64,000 nucleotides of DNA from Bifidobacterium breve DSM 20213 = JCM 1192 (GCF_001025175.1 NZ_AP012324.1:1922001-1986000), one strand, 5' to 3'; positions 9,302-18,177 are shown, counted from the first letter of the stretch. Program-made: numbers and translations. The notes: generated from the sequence alone by a model not told the origin.

Positions 9302-9339
9302 AAAACAGAAAGGGCCTCCGAGAAATCCCGAAAGCCCTT
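9302..9339 (-). terminator. terminator of the tRNA-Ser gene
   Basis: On the minus strand an AAGGGC/GCCCTT stem (9310-9315 with 9334-9339) is followed by a T-rich run. It starts six bases after the tRNA 3' end. Confidence 0.6.
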
Positions 9340-9344
9340 GCTCG

Positions 9345-9431
9345 CGGAGTCAGAGGGATTCGAACCCTCGAGCCGTTTACACGACTAACACCTTAGCAGG
9401 GTGCCCCTATCGGCCACTCAGGCATGACTCC
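9345..9431 (-). tRNA. tRNA-Ser (GCU anticodon)
   Basis: An 87-base serine tRNA with a long variable arm. The acceptor stem GGAGTCA/TGACTCC is perfect, the anticodon loop contains GCT between CCT and AAGG, and the T loop is GGTTCGAATCC. CCA is not encoded. It reads AGC/AGU serine codons. Confidence 0.95.
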
Positions 9432-9542
9432 ACGTTACGCAATGAAGCGCAACAGCAAAACATCGTACCATGCCCTGCGGATACAACGTGCCGAATGCGT
9501 CCAAAAAAAAACGCAAGACGGCCTTGCCGGCCAGGCAGCCCG

Positions 9543-9975
9543 TCACTTGCCCTTGGCCAGGGACGCATCACCGGAAAAGGTGACGATCACGGCACAGATC
9601 ACCAATGCGACGCCAATAACCTCACCGGTGTCTGGAATCTCGCCAAACGCCAGTCCCACAGCCACGGCCATCGCGGGGTTGATTGACTGCATGACCGAGA
9701 ACGCTCCCGAGGTGGTGCGGCGCAACGTAATCTGTTCCACCGCATACGGGATGAAGGACGCCATCAGGGAAATCACAAACAGCAACGCCAACAGTTTCCA
9801 TGGCCCGCCAGGAGCAAGCGCCCATGTGGCATCGGATTTCGGATGAATCACATGGCTCACAGCCGGCACGCCAAGGAACAACGACTGCACCAGCCAGCCG
9901 ACGGCAACCGCGATGCACAGGTTGTCCAGCGAGTTGCCTCCGGACGCCACACGACGGCCTGTCACAATGTACACG
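9543..9975 (-). pseudogene. DMT (EamA/RhtA-like) transporter, C-terminal half, cut off by an IS607 element
   Basis: About 144 residues of the C-terminal half of a drug/metabolite transporter: YIVTGRRVASG, then membrane segments including LLALLFVISLMASFIPYAVE and a final VIGVALVICAVIVTF. The reading frame continues upstream to the element boundary at 9976, where the family sequence stops abruptly. The N-terminal half lies at 11952-12219 on the other side of the insertion. Joining position 11952 to 9975 restores one continuous frame across GSMWGVYIVTG. The gene is therefore interrupted and very likely non-functional. Confidence 0.8.
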
Positions 9976-9977
9976 CC

Positions 9978-10060
9978 GTTGTAGATGACTTTGTTTTAGC
10001 TTGTCGCTAGAGCGAAGTCATCTGCATGGCCTCGTTGCCGAGACCAGCTCCAAGTCTCAC
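9978..10060 (-). ncRNA. candidate omega-RNA 3' scaffold at the element right end
   Basis: TnpB proteins use a guide RNA transcribed from the 3' end of tnpB through the element's right end. Here an 8-base inverted repeat GATGACTT/AAGTCATC (9984-9991 with 10015-10022) spans the tnpB stop codon and would fold into a terminal hairpin. The guide would be the flanking host sequence on the minus strand, starting near 9975. The start of this RNA is not visible; the boundary given is arbitrary. Confidence 0.4.
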
Positions 10061-11311
10061 GCGACTCTCGCCGCCGCTTGGTTCGCGTTTCGCCGGATGC
10101 CGCATTGTCCCGCACTCAAGGCGGGTCTGTCTTCCGCTTCCTCCACGCGCGTTTAACGTCTCCGGGGCACTCCCGGCGACTTGGATGTTGATGGCCGCGT
10201 TCACATCACGGTCGATGACAAGCCCGCACTCCTCGCAATGGTAGACGCGCTCGGACAGGGGCAGCTTGGCTTTCACCGTCCCGCAGTTCGAGCAGGTCTT
10301 CGAGCTTGGATACCAGCGGTCGATGACGTGGAGCCTCGCGCCGGCGCGTGCGGTCTTGTAGGTCAGTAGGCGTCGGAACTCCGCGAACGCGGCGTCCTGA
10401 ATCGATCGGGCGAGCCCGTGGTTTCCCACCATGCCCGCCACGTTCAAGTCCTCGATGCTGATGTCCGCGTAGGTATGGGCGAGCATGGCGGTGGTCTTGT
10501 TGAGCGCGTCCGAACGCAGGTTCGCCACCCGTGCGTATAGTCGGGCGACCTGCGCTCTCGCCTTGCGGCGGCGGTTGGAGCCTTTCCGTTTGCGGCTCAG
10601 GCTCCGTTGGGCTTTCTTCAACCGTCTGAGGTTCGATTTGAGTGCGTGCGGGTTGTGTATCACGGTGCCGTCCGACAATGCGGCGAGCTCCTTCACGCCC
10701 AAGTCGATGCCGACGCTCCCGCCTTTCGGCGGCGATGGAATCGGCAGGTCGGCGCGTTCGACGGTCAGGCTGGCCTGCCAGCGTCCACCACGCTTGGATA
10801 CGCTCATGCGCAGCACCTTCGCGCCGTCCACTCGCCTGGACACGTCCTCCATGCAGTGCACGCGGCCTATCCTCGGGAGCCGCAGCGCATGAGGGTCACA
10901 GTCAATGAGACCAAACGAGCCCGTCGTGTACGCGAATCCGGGAACCGCCTTGTCCTTGGATTTGAAGCGCGGGAAGCCCATCCTGCGGCCTTTCCGTCGC
11001 CCCTTGCGGGACTTGGAGAAGTTCTTCAGGGCGTCGGCCAATGATTCGAGGCCGCTGTTGTATGACTCCTTGCTGTTCCTGGGCCACCATGGTTCTCCCG
11101 TGGTCTTGTCCATGGCGAGTGTGTTCTTGGCTTGGTTCCACCACCTGCGCAGCCCGTAGTACGACCATTCGGGTTTATCGCCGCGTTCGAGCATGTCCTT
11201 GACGTGCGCCAGCCCATTGTTGTAGGCGAATCGCGCCGCCCCGGCGTGCGATTCCAACAATCGTTCCTGCCGCGGAGTCGGGTCGAGCGCCACCTTGACC
11301 GCCTCAAGCAT
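10007..11311 (-). CDS. tnpB: TnpB, RNA-guided transposon-associated nuclease (OrfB)
   Basis: A 434-residue TnpB, the family from which Cas12 nucleases arose. It has an N-terminal helix-turn-helix/WED region and then a RuvC domain with all three acidic motifs: Asp203 in GIDLGVKEL, Glu287 in SIEDLNVAG, and the DRDVNAA block at 367-373. A zinc finger with Cys340, Cys343, Cys359 and Cys362 lies between the last two. In characterised members it cleaves DNA next to a short element-flanking motif and favours retention of the element. Nothing suggests inactivation. It overlaps the end of tnpA by eight bases, so the two are translationally coupled. Confidence 0.95.
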   Translation of the reverse strand: MLEAVKVALDPTPRQERLLESHAGAARFAYNNGLAHVKDMLERGDKPEWSYYGLRRWWNQAKNTLAMDKTTGEPWWPRNSKESYNSGLESLADALKNFSKSRKGRRKGRRMGFPRFKSKDKAVPGFAYTTGSFGLIDCDPHALRLPRIGRVHCMEDVSRRVDGAKVLRMSVSKRGGRWQASLTVERADLPIPSPPKGGSVGIDLGVKELAALSDGTVIHNPHALKSNLRRLKKAQRSLSRKRKGSNRRRKARAQVARLYARVANLRSDALNKTTAMLAHTYADISIEDLNVAGMVGNHGLARSIQDAAFAEFRRLLTYKTARAGARLHVIDRWYPSSKTCSNCGTVKAKLPLSERVYHCEECGLVIDRDVNAAINIQVAGSAPETLNARGGSGRQTRLECGTMRHPAKREPSGGESRVRLGAGLGNEAMQMTSL

Positions 11312-11891
11312 CGCGCGCCGCCTTCAACGCCGCGTCCGTCTTGCGCTTGGCCGCGCGACGCCCGTACAGCCGGGCGCAGAACGAGGTCAGCACCTCGGTC
11401 ATGTCGCGCACCAGATCGTCGTCCGGCTCCGTGTCGTCCACCACGATGATTCGGCGTCCCTGCGCCTTCAACGCGCTCTCCACCAGCCCCGCGTTCATGC
11501 GGGCGAGCCTGTCCCTGTGCTCCACGATCAGCGTGCCCACGGTCGGGTCGGCCAATAGACGGTTGAGCCTGCGCCGCCTGTCGTCCATGCCGGAACCCGT
11601 CTCCGTGACGATTTCCGGCTTCTCTACTCCCATGCCAAGGGCGAACGCCTTCAACCGGTCGGCTTGACGTTGCAGGTCGTTCTTTTGGTCGCCGCTGGAT
11701 ACTCGCGCATAGCAGACGGTGCGGGGTCCCATGCTTTTCGATTGCGGCATGGTCTCGTATTTCGGGTCGTGGATGAGCCACATGCCGGTCGGCGTCTGTT
11801 CCACAGGAACGGGCATGGTGCCCTGACGGCACCATTTCCACACGGTCTGCGGATGCAATCCTTCCAGTCTGGCCCATTCCTTTACCAACAT
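11304..11891 (-). CDS. tnpA: IS607 family serine recombinase/transposase
   Basis: A 195-residue protein with an N-terminal MerR-like helix-turn-helix (LVKEWARLEGLHPQTVWKW) followed by a small serine recombinase domain. The catalytic serine is Ser65 in YARVSSGDQ, with the supporting LQRQ and EHRDRLAR motifs. The MerR-first architecture is specific to IS607-type transposases, which move the element through a circular intermediate with a GG crossover. The length matches the family. A TATAAT-like sequence lies about 25 bases upstream, inside the element's left end. Confidence 0.95.
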   Translation of the reverse strand: MLVKEWARLEGLHPQTVWKWCRQGTMPVPVEQTPTGMWLIHDPKYETMPQSKSMGPRTVCYARVSSGDQKNDLQRQADRLKAFALGMGVEKPEIVTETGSGMDDRRRRLNRLLADPTVGTLIVEHRDRLARMNAGLVESALKAQGRRIIVVDDTEPDDDLVRDMTEVLTSFCARLYGRRAAKRKTDAALKAARDA

Positions 11892-11951
11892 GAGATTTAT
11901 TATAACATAGGATTACTTAAGAAAACAAAACAGTTCAGTAACAGGCAACAA

Positions 11952-12219
11952 CCCCACATCGAGCCGCCGATAAGGATGGCAATCAAACCAATGAGAAAAT
12001 TACCCTGTCCTGATGGGTTGGCCAGCAAAATCCCGGCCTGCGCCATAGCAACAGCATCACTGTCATAAACCCGACGCGATACCAGACCGAATACAACGGA
12101 TCAAGCTGGGTGAATGCCAGTTTGGCAATGGCCATAGCCGTATAGATGACCAACGCCTCACCGATCACGATGCACACCACAGGAACGCGATCGAGGATAC
12201 CGACCGCTGCCTTCTTCAT
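11952..12219 (-). pseudogene. DMT transporter, N-terminal half, cut off by the IS607 element and internally deleted
   Basis: The start is the ATG at 12219 and the first two membrane segments (PVVCIVIGEALVIYTAMAIA and SVWYRVGFMTVMLLL) are clear. After LLLWRRP near 12045 the frame breaks. The continuing family-like sequence (GILLANPSGQG, then LIGLIAILIGGSMWG) is in another frame and corresponds to a point about 65-70 residues further along a normal protein. So this copy has a deletion with frameshift in addition to the insertion. It runs up to the GG at the element's left end. Confidence 0.7.
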
Positions 12220-12325
12220 AAGATTCACGCTACTCGCAGAGCCGGGACAGTACATAGTCGGAAGAGTTCGGCTCGGACAACGACATAATGTGGACGCCCC
12301 TATGAGACTGCTTACAATGGTGAGC

Positions 12326-13600
12326 ATGAGCACCGCACCGAGACTTGAGGCCGCCAAGCGCGATTGGGGTCATGACGAGACCGGCTGCACCGTGCTGCAT
12401 ATCGATATGGATGCTTTCTACGCCTCGCTGGAAGTGGCCCGCAATCCCGGGCTGAAAGGCAAGCCAGTCATCATCGGCACCGGGCCGCGTTCGGTGGTAT
12501 CCGCAGCGAGCTACGAAGCGAGACGCTACGGCATCAATTCGGCCATGCCGGCCGCCCGCGCCCATCAACTCTGCCCGGATGGCGTGTTCCTGCCGGTGGA
12601 TATGGCGTACTACCGCATGATGTCGCACCGCATCATGCACGAGGTCTTTCTGACCATCACCGACCAGTTCGAACAGGTTTCGGTGGACGAGGGATATATG
12701 GATGTGTCCGGCGCGCTGCTGGAATGGGACAAACCGAGCGCAATCGGGGCATGGATACGGCAGCAGGTGGCCGAACGATTCAACGTGACTTGCTCGGTGG
12801 GCATCGCCTGCAACAAATTGGTGGCCAAAATGGCTTCGACCAACGCCAAGCCAAACGGCATGCTGCTCATTCCGGCGGCACGGTCGGCACAGTTCGTGCA
12901 GATGATGCCATTGCGCGGCATTCCCGGCATTGGACCGTCGCTGGAGAAACGGCTCAACGCCTGGGGTGTGCATTCCGTGGCCGAATTGGCACAAATGGAT
13001 GAAGCCGCTCTCATACAGGCCACTGGATCGCCCGCCGCGGCGCGCGGACTGTGGGCGGCCTCGCATGGTCTGGATTCACGTGAGATCGCAACAACCCGCG
13101 AAGAGAAGTCCATCGGTTCAGAACGCACCTTGACCGAAGATACCCGTGACATGCACATCGTATGCCGGCTGCTGCGTTCAGCATGCGATGAAGTCGCCCG
13201 TACCTTGCGCCGCAAAGGATTGGTGGCTCGCACGCTGACAGTGAAATTGCGGTTCGCCGACCTGAGTTATCAGACCAGATCCTTCACCATGGAGCAGCCG
13301 ACCGATACGGCAAGCACGCTGTATCCCGAATGCGTGCGGCAGTTGAAAATTATGCTTGGTATACCGGCGAACGCCGAACCGACCACTCCCCTGCCAAAAC
13401 TCATCAGGCTGGCAGGCATGAGCACATCATCGCTCAGTGAGGCACATGCTACCGCAGTGCAGCCGTCATTAGACGATCTGCTCGAAGAGGCCGATGACGC
13501 ACACGGGCAGACCACACAGGCGCGAATGCATGACGCCGAAGCCGCACTGGATGCCGTGCGCCGCAAATTCGGCAACACGGCGGCACAGTTCGGGGCGTAG
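12326..13600 (+). CDS. dinB: DNA polymerase IV (Y family)
   Basis: A 424-residue error-prone polymerase. The palm motif VLHIDMDAFYASLE lies near residues 22-35 and the second acidic motif SVDEGYMDVSG follows. A helix-hairpin-helix (GIPGIGPSLEKRL) and the little-finger domain come after. It copies past damaged bases at low fidelity. I chose the ATG at 12326, which puts about 20 residues before the first motif; in-frame ATGs at 12302 and 12317 are possible. The long C-terminal tail past about residue 350 is low-complexity and poorly conserved. It lacks an obvious C-terminal clamp-binding motif, which I could not identify with confidence. The gene ends one base before the convergent dapC. Confidence 0.93.
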   Translation: MSTAPRLEAAKRDWGHDETGCTVLHIDMDAFYASLEVARNPGLKGKPVIIGTGPRSVVSAASYEARRYGINSAMPAARAHQLCPDGVFLPVDMAYYRMMSHRIMHEVFLTITDQFEQVSVDEGYMDVSGALLEWDKPSAIGAWIRQQVAERFNVTCSVGIACNKLVAKMASTNAKPNGMLLIPAARSAQFVQMMPLRGIPGIGPSLEKRLNAWGVHSVAELAQMDEAALIQATGSPAAARGLWAASHGLDSREIATTREEKSIGSERTLTEDTRDMHIVCRLLRSACDEVARTLRRKGLVARTLTVKLRFADLSYQTRSFTMEQPTDTASTLYPECVRQLKIMLGIPANAEPTTPLPKLIRLAGMSTSSLSEAHATAVQPSLDDLLEEADDAHGQTTQARMHDAEAALDAVRRKFGNTAAQFGA

Positions 13601-14788
13601 TTAGGCCATCAGACGCTGGCATGCAGCGTCAATGGCATCATCGGTGGCGGTGGCGGAGAAACGCAGATACTCGGGGGCACCATAGAACTCGCCGGGGCTG
13701 GGAATGATGCCCAACTGGGCAAGCTCGGCCATATCCGACCAGCAATCACCAGACTTGGCCTTGACCCACACATACAGTGCACCTGACGGCATCTGAGCCT
13801 GATAACCATAGGCATTGAGCGCGTCGACCAATGCGACCAATCGACCCCGATAACGGTTCCACTGCGCATATACGGAGCCGGCGTCGTTCAGTCCTGCGGC
13901 CATGGCGGCCTGCACCGGCCCCGGAATGATCTGGCCAATCTGTTTACGATATTCGCCCATTTCGGCGACCAGCCGGTAATCGCCGGCAATCAGTGCGGTG
14001 CGATAGCCGGCCATGTTGGACTGCTTGGACAGCGAATACAGCACCAGGATGCCATCGGCCGAGCCTTCGCATACCTGCTGGTTGAGCGCACACGGCGTGG
14101 CGAACAGGCTGAACGCGGCATCAGAGGCGGGCTCGTTGGATGCCGCCGCAGGCCTGGAAGTCGTATTGCGCGCCGAACGCCAGTCCATAAGCGCGTAACA
14201 TTCGTCGGAGAGCACTACTGCGCCAATGCGTCGGGCTGCAGCAACGATGTCGGCTAGCCAATCGGCGGAAATGACTTCGCCGGTCGGATTGCACGGCGAG
14301 TTAATCCAGATGGCTTTGACATTGGGAATGTTGACCCAGGAATCGACATCGGTCACGTCATCGACCTTGGCCACGGTAGCGCCGGCAAGCTGGGTGCCGA
14401 TTTCATAAGTCGGGTAGGAAACCTTCGGCTGCACCACCACATCGCCCTCGCCAAGATGCAGCAAGCTGGCCATTAATGCCACTGCCTCTTTGGAGCCAAC
14501 GGTGGGAATCACCGCCGCGTTCACGGCTTTCAAATCCACACCGCGCATATTGCGGAACCACGAATCTATAGCGGATTTCAAATCGACAGTGCCCGCCGTG
14601 ACCGGGTATCCGTGGGCATTCGACGCATCCGCTGTAGAGGCCAACGCCTGCTGCACGGCGTCAGGAACCGAATCCACAGGCGAGCCGACGGACAGGTTGA
14701 TCATGCCGCCCGGCACTGCCTTGGCCGCGGCCTTGAAACCGGCGATGCGTGACCAATCGTACGGCGACGAATATGCATGAAAGCCCAT
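13601..14788 (-). CDS. dapC: succinyldiaminopimelate aminotransferase, class I PLP enzyme
   Basis: A 395-residue fold-type I aminotransferase. The PLP-binding lysine is in LYSLSKQSNMAGYR, the Asn/Pro/Gly motif is NSPCNPTGEV, and SDECYALMDW carries the Asp/Tyr that contact the cofactor. DapC transfers an amino group from glutamate in the succinylase branch of diaminopimelate/lysine synthesis for the cell wall. The assignment rests on the actinobacterial pairing of this enzyme with the 7Fe ferredoxin gene just upstream, together with its length. A generic aspartate aminotransferase activity cannot be excluded. It is convergent with dinB. Confidence 0.85.
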   Translation of the reverse strand: MGFHAYSSPYDWSRIAGFKAAAKAVPGGMINLSVGSPVDSVPDAVQQALASTADASNAHGYPVTAGTVDLKSAIDSWFRNMRGVDLKAVNAAVIPTVGSKEAVALMASLLHLGEGDVVVQPKVSYPTYEIGTQLAGATVAKVDDVTDVDSWVNIPNVKAIWINSPCNPTGEVISADWLADIVAAARRIGAVVLSDECYALMDWRSARNTTSRPAAASNEPASDAAFSLFATPCALNQQVCEGSADGILVLYSLSKQSNMAGYRTALIAGDYRLVAEMGEYRKQIGQIIPGPVQAAMAAGLNDAGSVYAQWNRYRGRLVALVDALNAYGYQAQMPSGALYVWVKAKSGDCWSDMAELAQLGIIPSPGEFYGAPEYLRFSATATDDAIDAACQRLMA

Positions 14789-14828
14789 GGGAACCCTTTC
14801 TTGGACGATATGTTCCTAAGATACGACG

Positions 14829-14854
14829 AGCCCTCGGCCTATTGACCGAGGGCT
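14829..14854 (-). terminator. hairpin between fdxA and dapC
   Basis: A perfect nine-base stem AGCCCTCGG/CCGAGGGCT with an eight-base loop. There is no T-run, so it may be a partial terminator or processing signal lowering dapC relative to fdxA. Confidence 0.5.
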
Positions 14855-14880
14855 TGCATTACATGATTGAGCGAATCAGC

Positions 14881-15201
14881 TCACTGATTCTGCGGCGGCA
14901 GCGCGGCCACCTGCTCGGGATCCTTGCCAATCGGACCATTGGCGGAAGCACCACCAAGATCGCCTACTTCGGCAAAGAAGCTGACGGCTGCGTCCTTGTA
15001 CCAGGCCCACTCATCCGGCAGATCATCCTCATAGAAGATGGCCTCAGTGGGGCACACCGGCTCGCAGGCGCCACAGTCGACGCACTCGTTCGGATTGATG
15101 TACAGCGAACGAGAACCCTCATAAATGCAATCGACGGGGCACTCGTCCACGCAAGCCTTGTCCTTGACATCCACGCAAGGCTGAGCAATTACGTATGGCA
15201 T
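14881..15201 (-). CDS. fdxA: 7Fe (3Fe-4S/4Fe-4S) ferredoxin
   Basis: A 106-residue bacterial ferredoxin of the FdxA type. It starts MPYVIAQPCVDVKDKACVDECPVDC, with the spaced cysteines of the 3Fe-4S site, and the second cluster motif is CVDCGACEPVCP. It is a soluble low-potential electron carrier. A short acidic C-terminal tail is typical of actinobacterial members. A good ribosome-binding site (GGAG) precedes the ATG. It lies upstream of dapC, the usual actinobacterial arrangement. Confidence 0.95.
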   Translation of the reverse strand: MPYVIAQPCVDVKDKACVDECPVDCIYEGSRSLYINPNECVDCGACEPVCPTEAIFYEDDLPDEWAWYKDAAVSFFAEVGDLGGASANGPIGKDPEQVAALPPQNQ

Positions 15202-15265
15202 GGAATTCTCCTTACGAACAACTTTCTACAAAAATACGCGCGCGTTAGGACGCGCCCCCGACACC

Positions 15266-16792
15266 TCAGCCGTTAACGGCCCGATCAGTCTCGTCAGATA
15301 GCGTTTCGCTCAAATCTCCCTTACCGAGACGAGCGTGCCAGTAACCATAGCTGAAGTAGATGGCGAAACCGATCACCAGCCACACTAGGAAACGAATCCA
15401 GGTGAGCACAGACAGGTTCAACATCAGCCAGAAGTTGGCCAAGGCAATCAGAATCGGAACCCACGGGTTGCCGGGCATTCTGAAGGCACGCGGCAATTCG
15501 GGGCGTTTCTTGCGCATAATCGGAATGGAGATGGCCACCAAGGTGAATGCGGACAGCGTACCGATGTTCACCATGTCAGAAAGCACGCCGATGTCGAACA
15601 GGGCAGCGACCAGGGCCACCACTACGCCCACAACAATCTGCAGAACGGCCGGGGTGCCATGCTTGCCGGTCTTGGACAGGCCACGCGGCAGCAGACCATC
15701 GCGGCTCATAGCAAAGACGATGCGGGTCAAGCCCAGCAGCAGCACCATAATCACGGTGGCCAAACCCAGCACAATACCAAAGCTGATAATCTTGGCGGCC
15801 CAGTCAGCCCCGACCAATTCGAATGCCGTGGCCAGAGACGGGCTATCTTGCTTGGCAAGATCCTTATAGGAGACCATGCCGGTGGTCACAATGGCCACGA
15901 GCATGTACATGACGATAATGAGCAGCATGCCGACACCGATGCCCAGCGGCACGTTCTTGTGCGGGTTCTTGGTCTCTTCGGAGGCGGTGGCCACCACGTC
16001 GAATCCCAGGAACGCGAAGAACACAAGCGCCGCACCAGACAGGATGCCAGGCACGCCGTAAATGGACGGGGTCATGCCAGTGGCCCATTGCCATAGCGGC
16101 TGCGCCATCTGAGCGCTGACGGCACCGTCGCCGGTAGTGGCTGCGGCCGGCTGGCTCGGTGGAATGAACGGGGTGAAGTTGGAGGCCTTGACGTAGAAGA
16201 AGCCGACAATCACCACAAACACCACGATGGCGATCTTGAGCACGGTCATCGCGCCATCCACACGAGCGCCAATCTTGGTGCCGAACACCAGCAACACGGT
16301 GAAGAACGCGACGATGATAATTGGCGCGAGGTCGAAGTTGAAGGAGCCTAGCGCCAGATCGGTATTCACGTTCCAACCCATCAGACGTATGAAATCGTTG
16401 AGATACACGCCCCAGTATTTGGCAATCACCGAACCGGCGAACAGCATTTCCAGAATCAGATCCCAGCCAATGATCCATGCCATGAGCTCACCCACTGTGG
16501 TATAGGTGAAGGTATAGGCGGAACCGGCCACTGGAATCATCGAGGCAAACTCGGCGTAACACATCACGGCCGCGCCGCAGACGATGCCGGCAATCAGGAA
16601 GCTGATGATCACGGCCGGGCCGGCGTGGAAAGCCGCCGCCTGCGCACCTACTGAGAAGATGCCAGCGCCCACGGCCACAGCCACACCCATGATGGACAGA
16701 TCCCACCACGTTAGGCTGCGCTTGAGCTTGCGACCCTCTTCACCTGTTTCGGCAATGGTCTGTTCGACGGATTTCGTACGGAACAGTTGCAT
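15266..16792 (-). CDS. APC family amino acid permease
   Basis: A 508-residue membrane protein of the amino acid-polyamine-organocation superfamily, cationic amino acid transporter-like. The first membrane segment carries the substrate-binding glycine motif (GVAVAVGAGIFSVGAQAA, about residues 36-53). Roughly twelve segments follow, ending near IRFLVWLVIGFAIYF. It takes up amino acids by proton symport or exchange; the specific substrate cannot be read off. An extended hydrophilic loop near residues 210-230 is rich in Pro/Ala/Thr. It stands alone with its own upstream region of about 160 bases. Confidence 0.9.
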   Translation of the reverse strand: MQLFRTKSVEQTIAETGEEGRKLKRSLTWWDLSIMGVAVAVGAGIFSVGAQAAAFHAGPAVIISFLIAGIVCGAAVMCYAEFASMIPVAGSAYTFTYTTVGELMAWIIGWDLILEMLFAGSVIAKYWGVYLNDFIRLMGWNVNTDLALGSFNFDLAPIIIVAFFTVLLVFGTKIGARVDGAMTVLKIAIVVFVVIVGFFYVKASNFTPFIPPSQPAAATTGDGAVSAQMAQPLWQWATGMTPSIYGVPGILSGAALVFFAFLGFDVVATASEETKNPHKNVPLGIGVGMLLIIVMYMLVAIVTTGMVSYKDLAKQDSPSLATAFELVGADWAAKIISFGIVLGLATVIMVLLLGLTRIVFAMSRDGLLPRGLSKTGKHGTPAVLQIVVGVVVALVAALFDIGVLSDMVNIGTLSAFTLVAISIPIMRKKRPELPRAFRMPGNPWVPILIALANFWLMLNLSVLTWIRFLVWLVIGFAIYFSYGYWHARLGKGDLSETLSDETDRAVNG

Positions 16793-16953
16793 GATATTGC
16801 TCTCTTCTCCCCTGCCTACACGCCGGACGCGCGCAGCACTGAAAATGAGTATAAATGGGGGTGATTACGTTGTCCATCAATCCGTTATCCAGTGGAATCA
16901 CTGGTTTGCCGGCCAAACGGCCAGGCGATCATCGCCAAGTTTTCTGCGGGGAA

Positions 16954-18177
16954 TCACAGCACGCCGATACAGACCGGCTCCGGAACCAAGGTGACGCCGA
17001 ATGCTTCCCGAACTGCCTGCTGCACGGCCCTTGCCAGGGCTTCGATGTCAGCGGCGCTCGCTCCCCCACGATTGGTCAGGGCCAACGTATGTTGCGTAGA
17101 CAGACCTGCAGGGGTGTCCTGGCTGATCTTGTATCCCTTATGGCAGCCGGCATGATCGATAAGCCATGCGGCCGAGGTCTTAACACCCGGCGTTCCATCA
17201 GGCATGGTCACATCAAAACGAGGAGCATCCTCAGGCAATGCGGCAGCCTGCTGTGCGGAGAGTATCGGGTTCATGAAGAACGAACCACAGCTGTGGCGAT
17301 TGTAATCAGGAGCGGGCAGCCCATCGCTGCCAGCCGGGATGCCGGCCTGATTGTTCAGGGCGGCGAGACGATCCAAATCAGCCAGAATATTGGCCTCACG
17401 CTTGGCGGTGGCCATATCGGGCAGTGCATAACGGGTGGGATCTTCGAGCATGCCCTTGGCGGCACGAACCGCAAGTACGGCCTTACGAATATCGGTGGTG
17501 GCCATGCGATCGCCCACCTCGACGCCGAGCGCCTTGGCTAATTGCCCATAGCCGACCGTGCCTTCAGCCGAATGGGTAAGGGCAAAGGTAACGGATAGCA
17601 CCACATAACGCGGGGTCGGGAAGAACCGGTTGGCAGGCTTGCCGGGCCCGGCATACATGCTGGCCTTGAGTGCGGAGTAACGGTATCCGAACTGGAGATC
17701 GGCAGGAGTCAAATCGCGCGTGGTTTTGGTTTCGCGGTCCCAGACCTCCACCGATTCCACCGAAGTGGCAACCTCCTGGCCATAGGCACCGATATTTTGC
17801 ACCACAGAGGCACCGACGGTGCCGGGAATGCCGGATAGTCCCTCAACGCCTTCAAGCCCGAGTTCCACGGTGAACGCCACAAAATCATCCCAGTTGGCGC
17901 CGGCCTCGGCATTGACATGAACCGTGCGATCGCCGCCTTCGACCGGTGCGGCCTCGTCCGGCACGGTGATCAGGCAGCGCGCATCTCGCACCACCACGCC
18001 GTTGAAGGGGTCATCGGAAACGAGCATATTGGAGCCTCCGCCGATAACAACCAAAGGAAGTCCTTTGGAATCGGCGTCTTCCACGGCCTCGATCAGTCCG
18101 ACGCGCGTGGTCGGCTCGACGAAGTGGGCGATATGTCCGCCCACACCCATGGTGGTGATGTCTGCAAAGCTTGTCAT
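16954..18177 (-). CDS. murB: UDP-N-acetylenolpyruvoylglucosamine reductase
   Basis: A 407-residue FAD enzyme that reduces UDP-GlcNAc-enolpyruvate to UDP-MurNAc in the cytoplasm, the second committed step of peptidoglycan synthesis. FAD-binding segments are GGGSNMLVSDDPF (about 47-59) and SGIPGTVGASVVQNIGAYGQEV (about 120-141). The active-site serine region is SCGSFFMNPILS, and the C-terminal Glu lies in PEPVCIGVL. It is longer than E. coli MurB (about 340) because of inserts near 180 and 270. It starts 74 bases after the rpmG terminator and probably has its own promoter. Confidence 0.95.
   Translation of the reverse strand: MTSFADITTMGVGGHIAHFVEPTTRVGLIEAVEDADSKGLPLVVIGGGSNMLVSDDPFNGVVVRDARCLITVPDEAAPVEGGDRTVHVNAEAGANWDDFVAFTVELGLEGVEGLSGIPGTVGASVVQNIGAYGQEVATSVESVEVWDRETKTTRDLTPADLQFGYRYSALKASMYAGPGKPANRFFPTPRYVVLSVTFALTHSAEGTVGYGQLAKALGVEVGDRMATTDIRKAVLAVRAAKGMLEDPTRYALPDMATAKREANILADLDRLAALNNQAGIPAGSDGLPAPDYNRHSCGSFFMNPILSAQQAAALPEDAPRFDVTMPDGTPGVKTSAAWLIDHAGCHKGYKISQDTPAGLSTQHTLALTNRGGASAADIEALARAVQQAVREAFGVTLVPEPVCIGVL

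Larger units (their letters stand above)
9978..11951 (-). mobile_element. IS607-family insertion sequence (tnpA + tnpB), apparently complete
   Basis: A 1974-base element carrying an IS607-type serine recombinase and a TnpB, oriented on the minus strand. It sits inside a DMT transporter gene. The boundaries were set by rejoining the transporter frame: each end abuts a GG (minus strand 11953-11952 on the left, 9977-9976 on the right), as known for IS607 elements, which insert at GG without longer target duplications. The termini are CAAC at one end and TTGTTG at the other, so a circular junction would read CAAC-GG-TTG, a small palindrome around the core. Both genes look intact. Confidence 0.85.

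Noticed and set aside
9345-9431. Duplicated attachment site at the tRNA-Ser 3' end
   Set aside because: I looked for a second copy of the tRNA 3' end in the nearby 3 kb and did not see one.
10007-11311. Stand-alone Cas12 gene
   Set aside because: Size, the IS607 recombinase beside it and the element ends mark it as TnpB of an insertion sequence.
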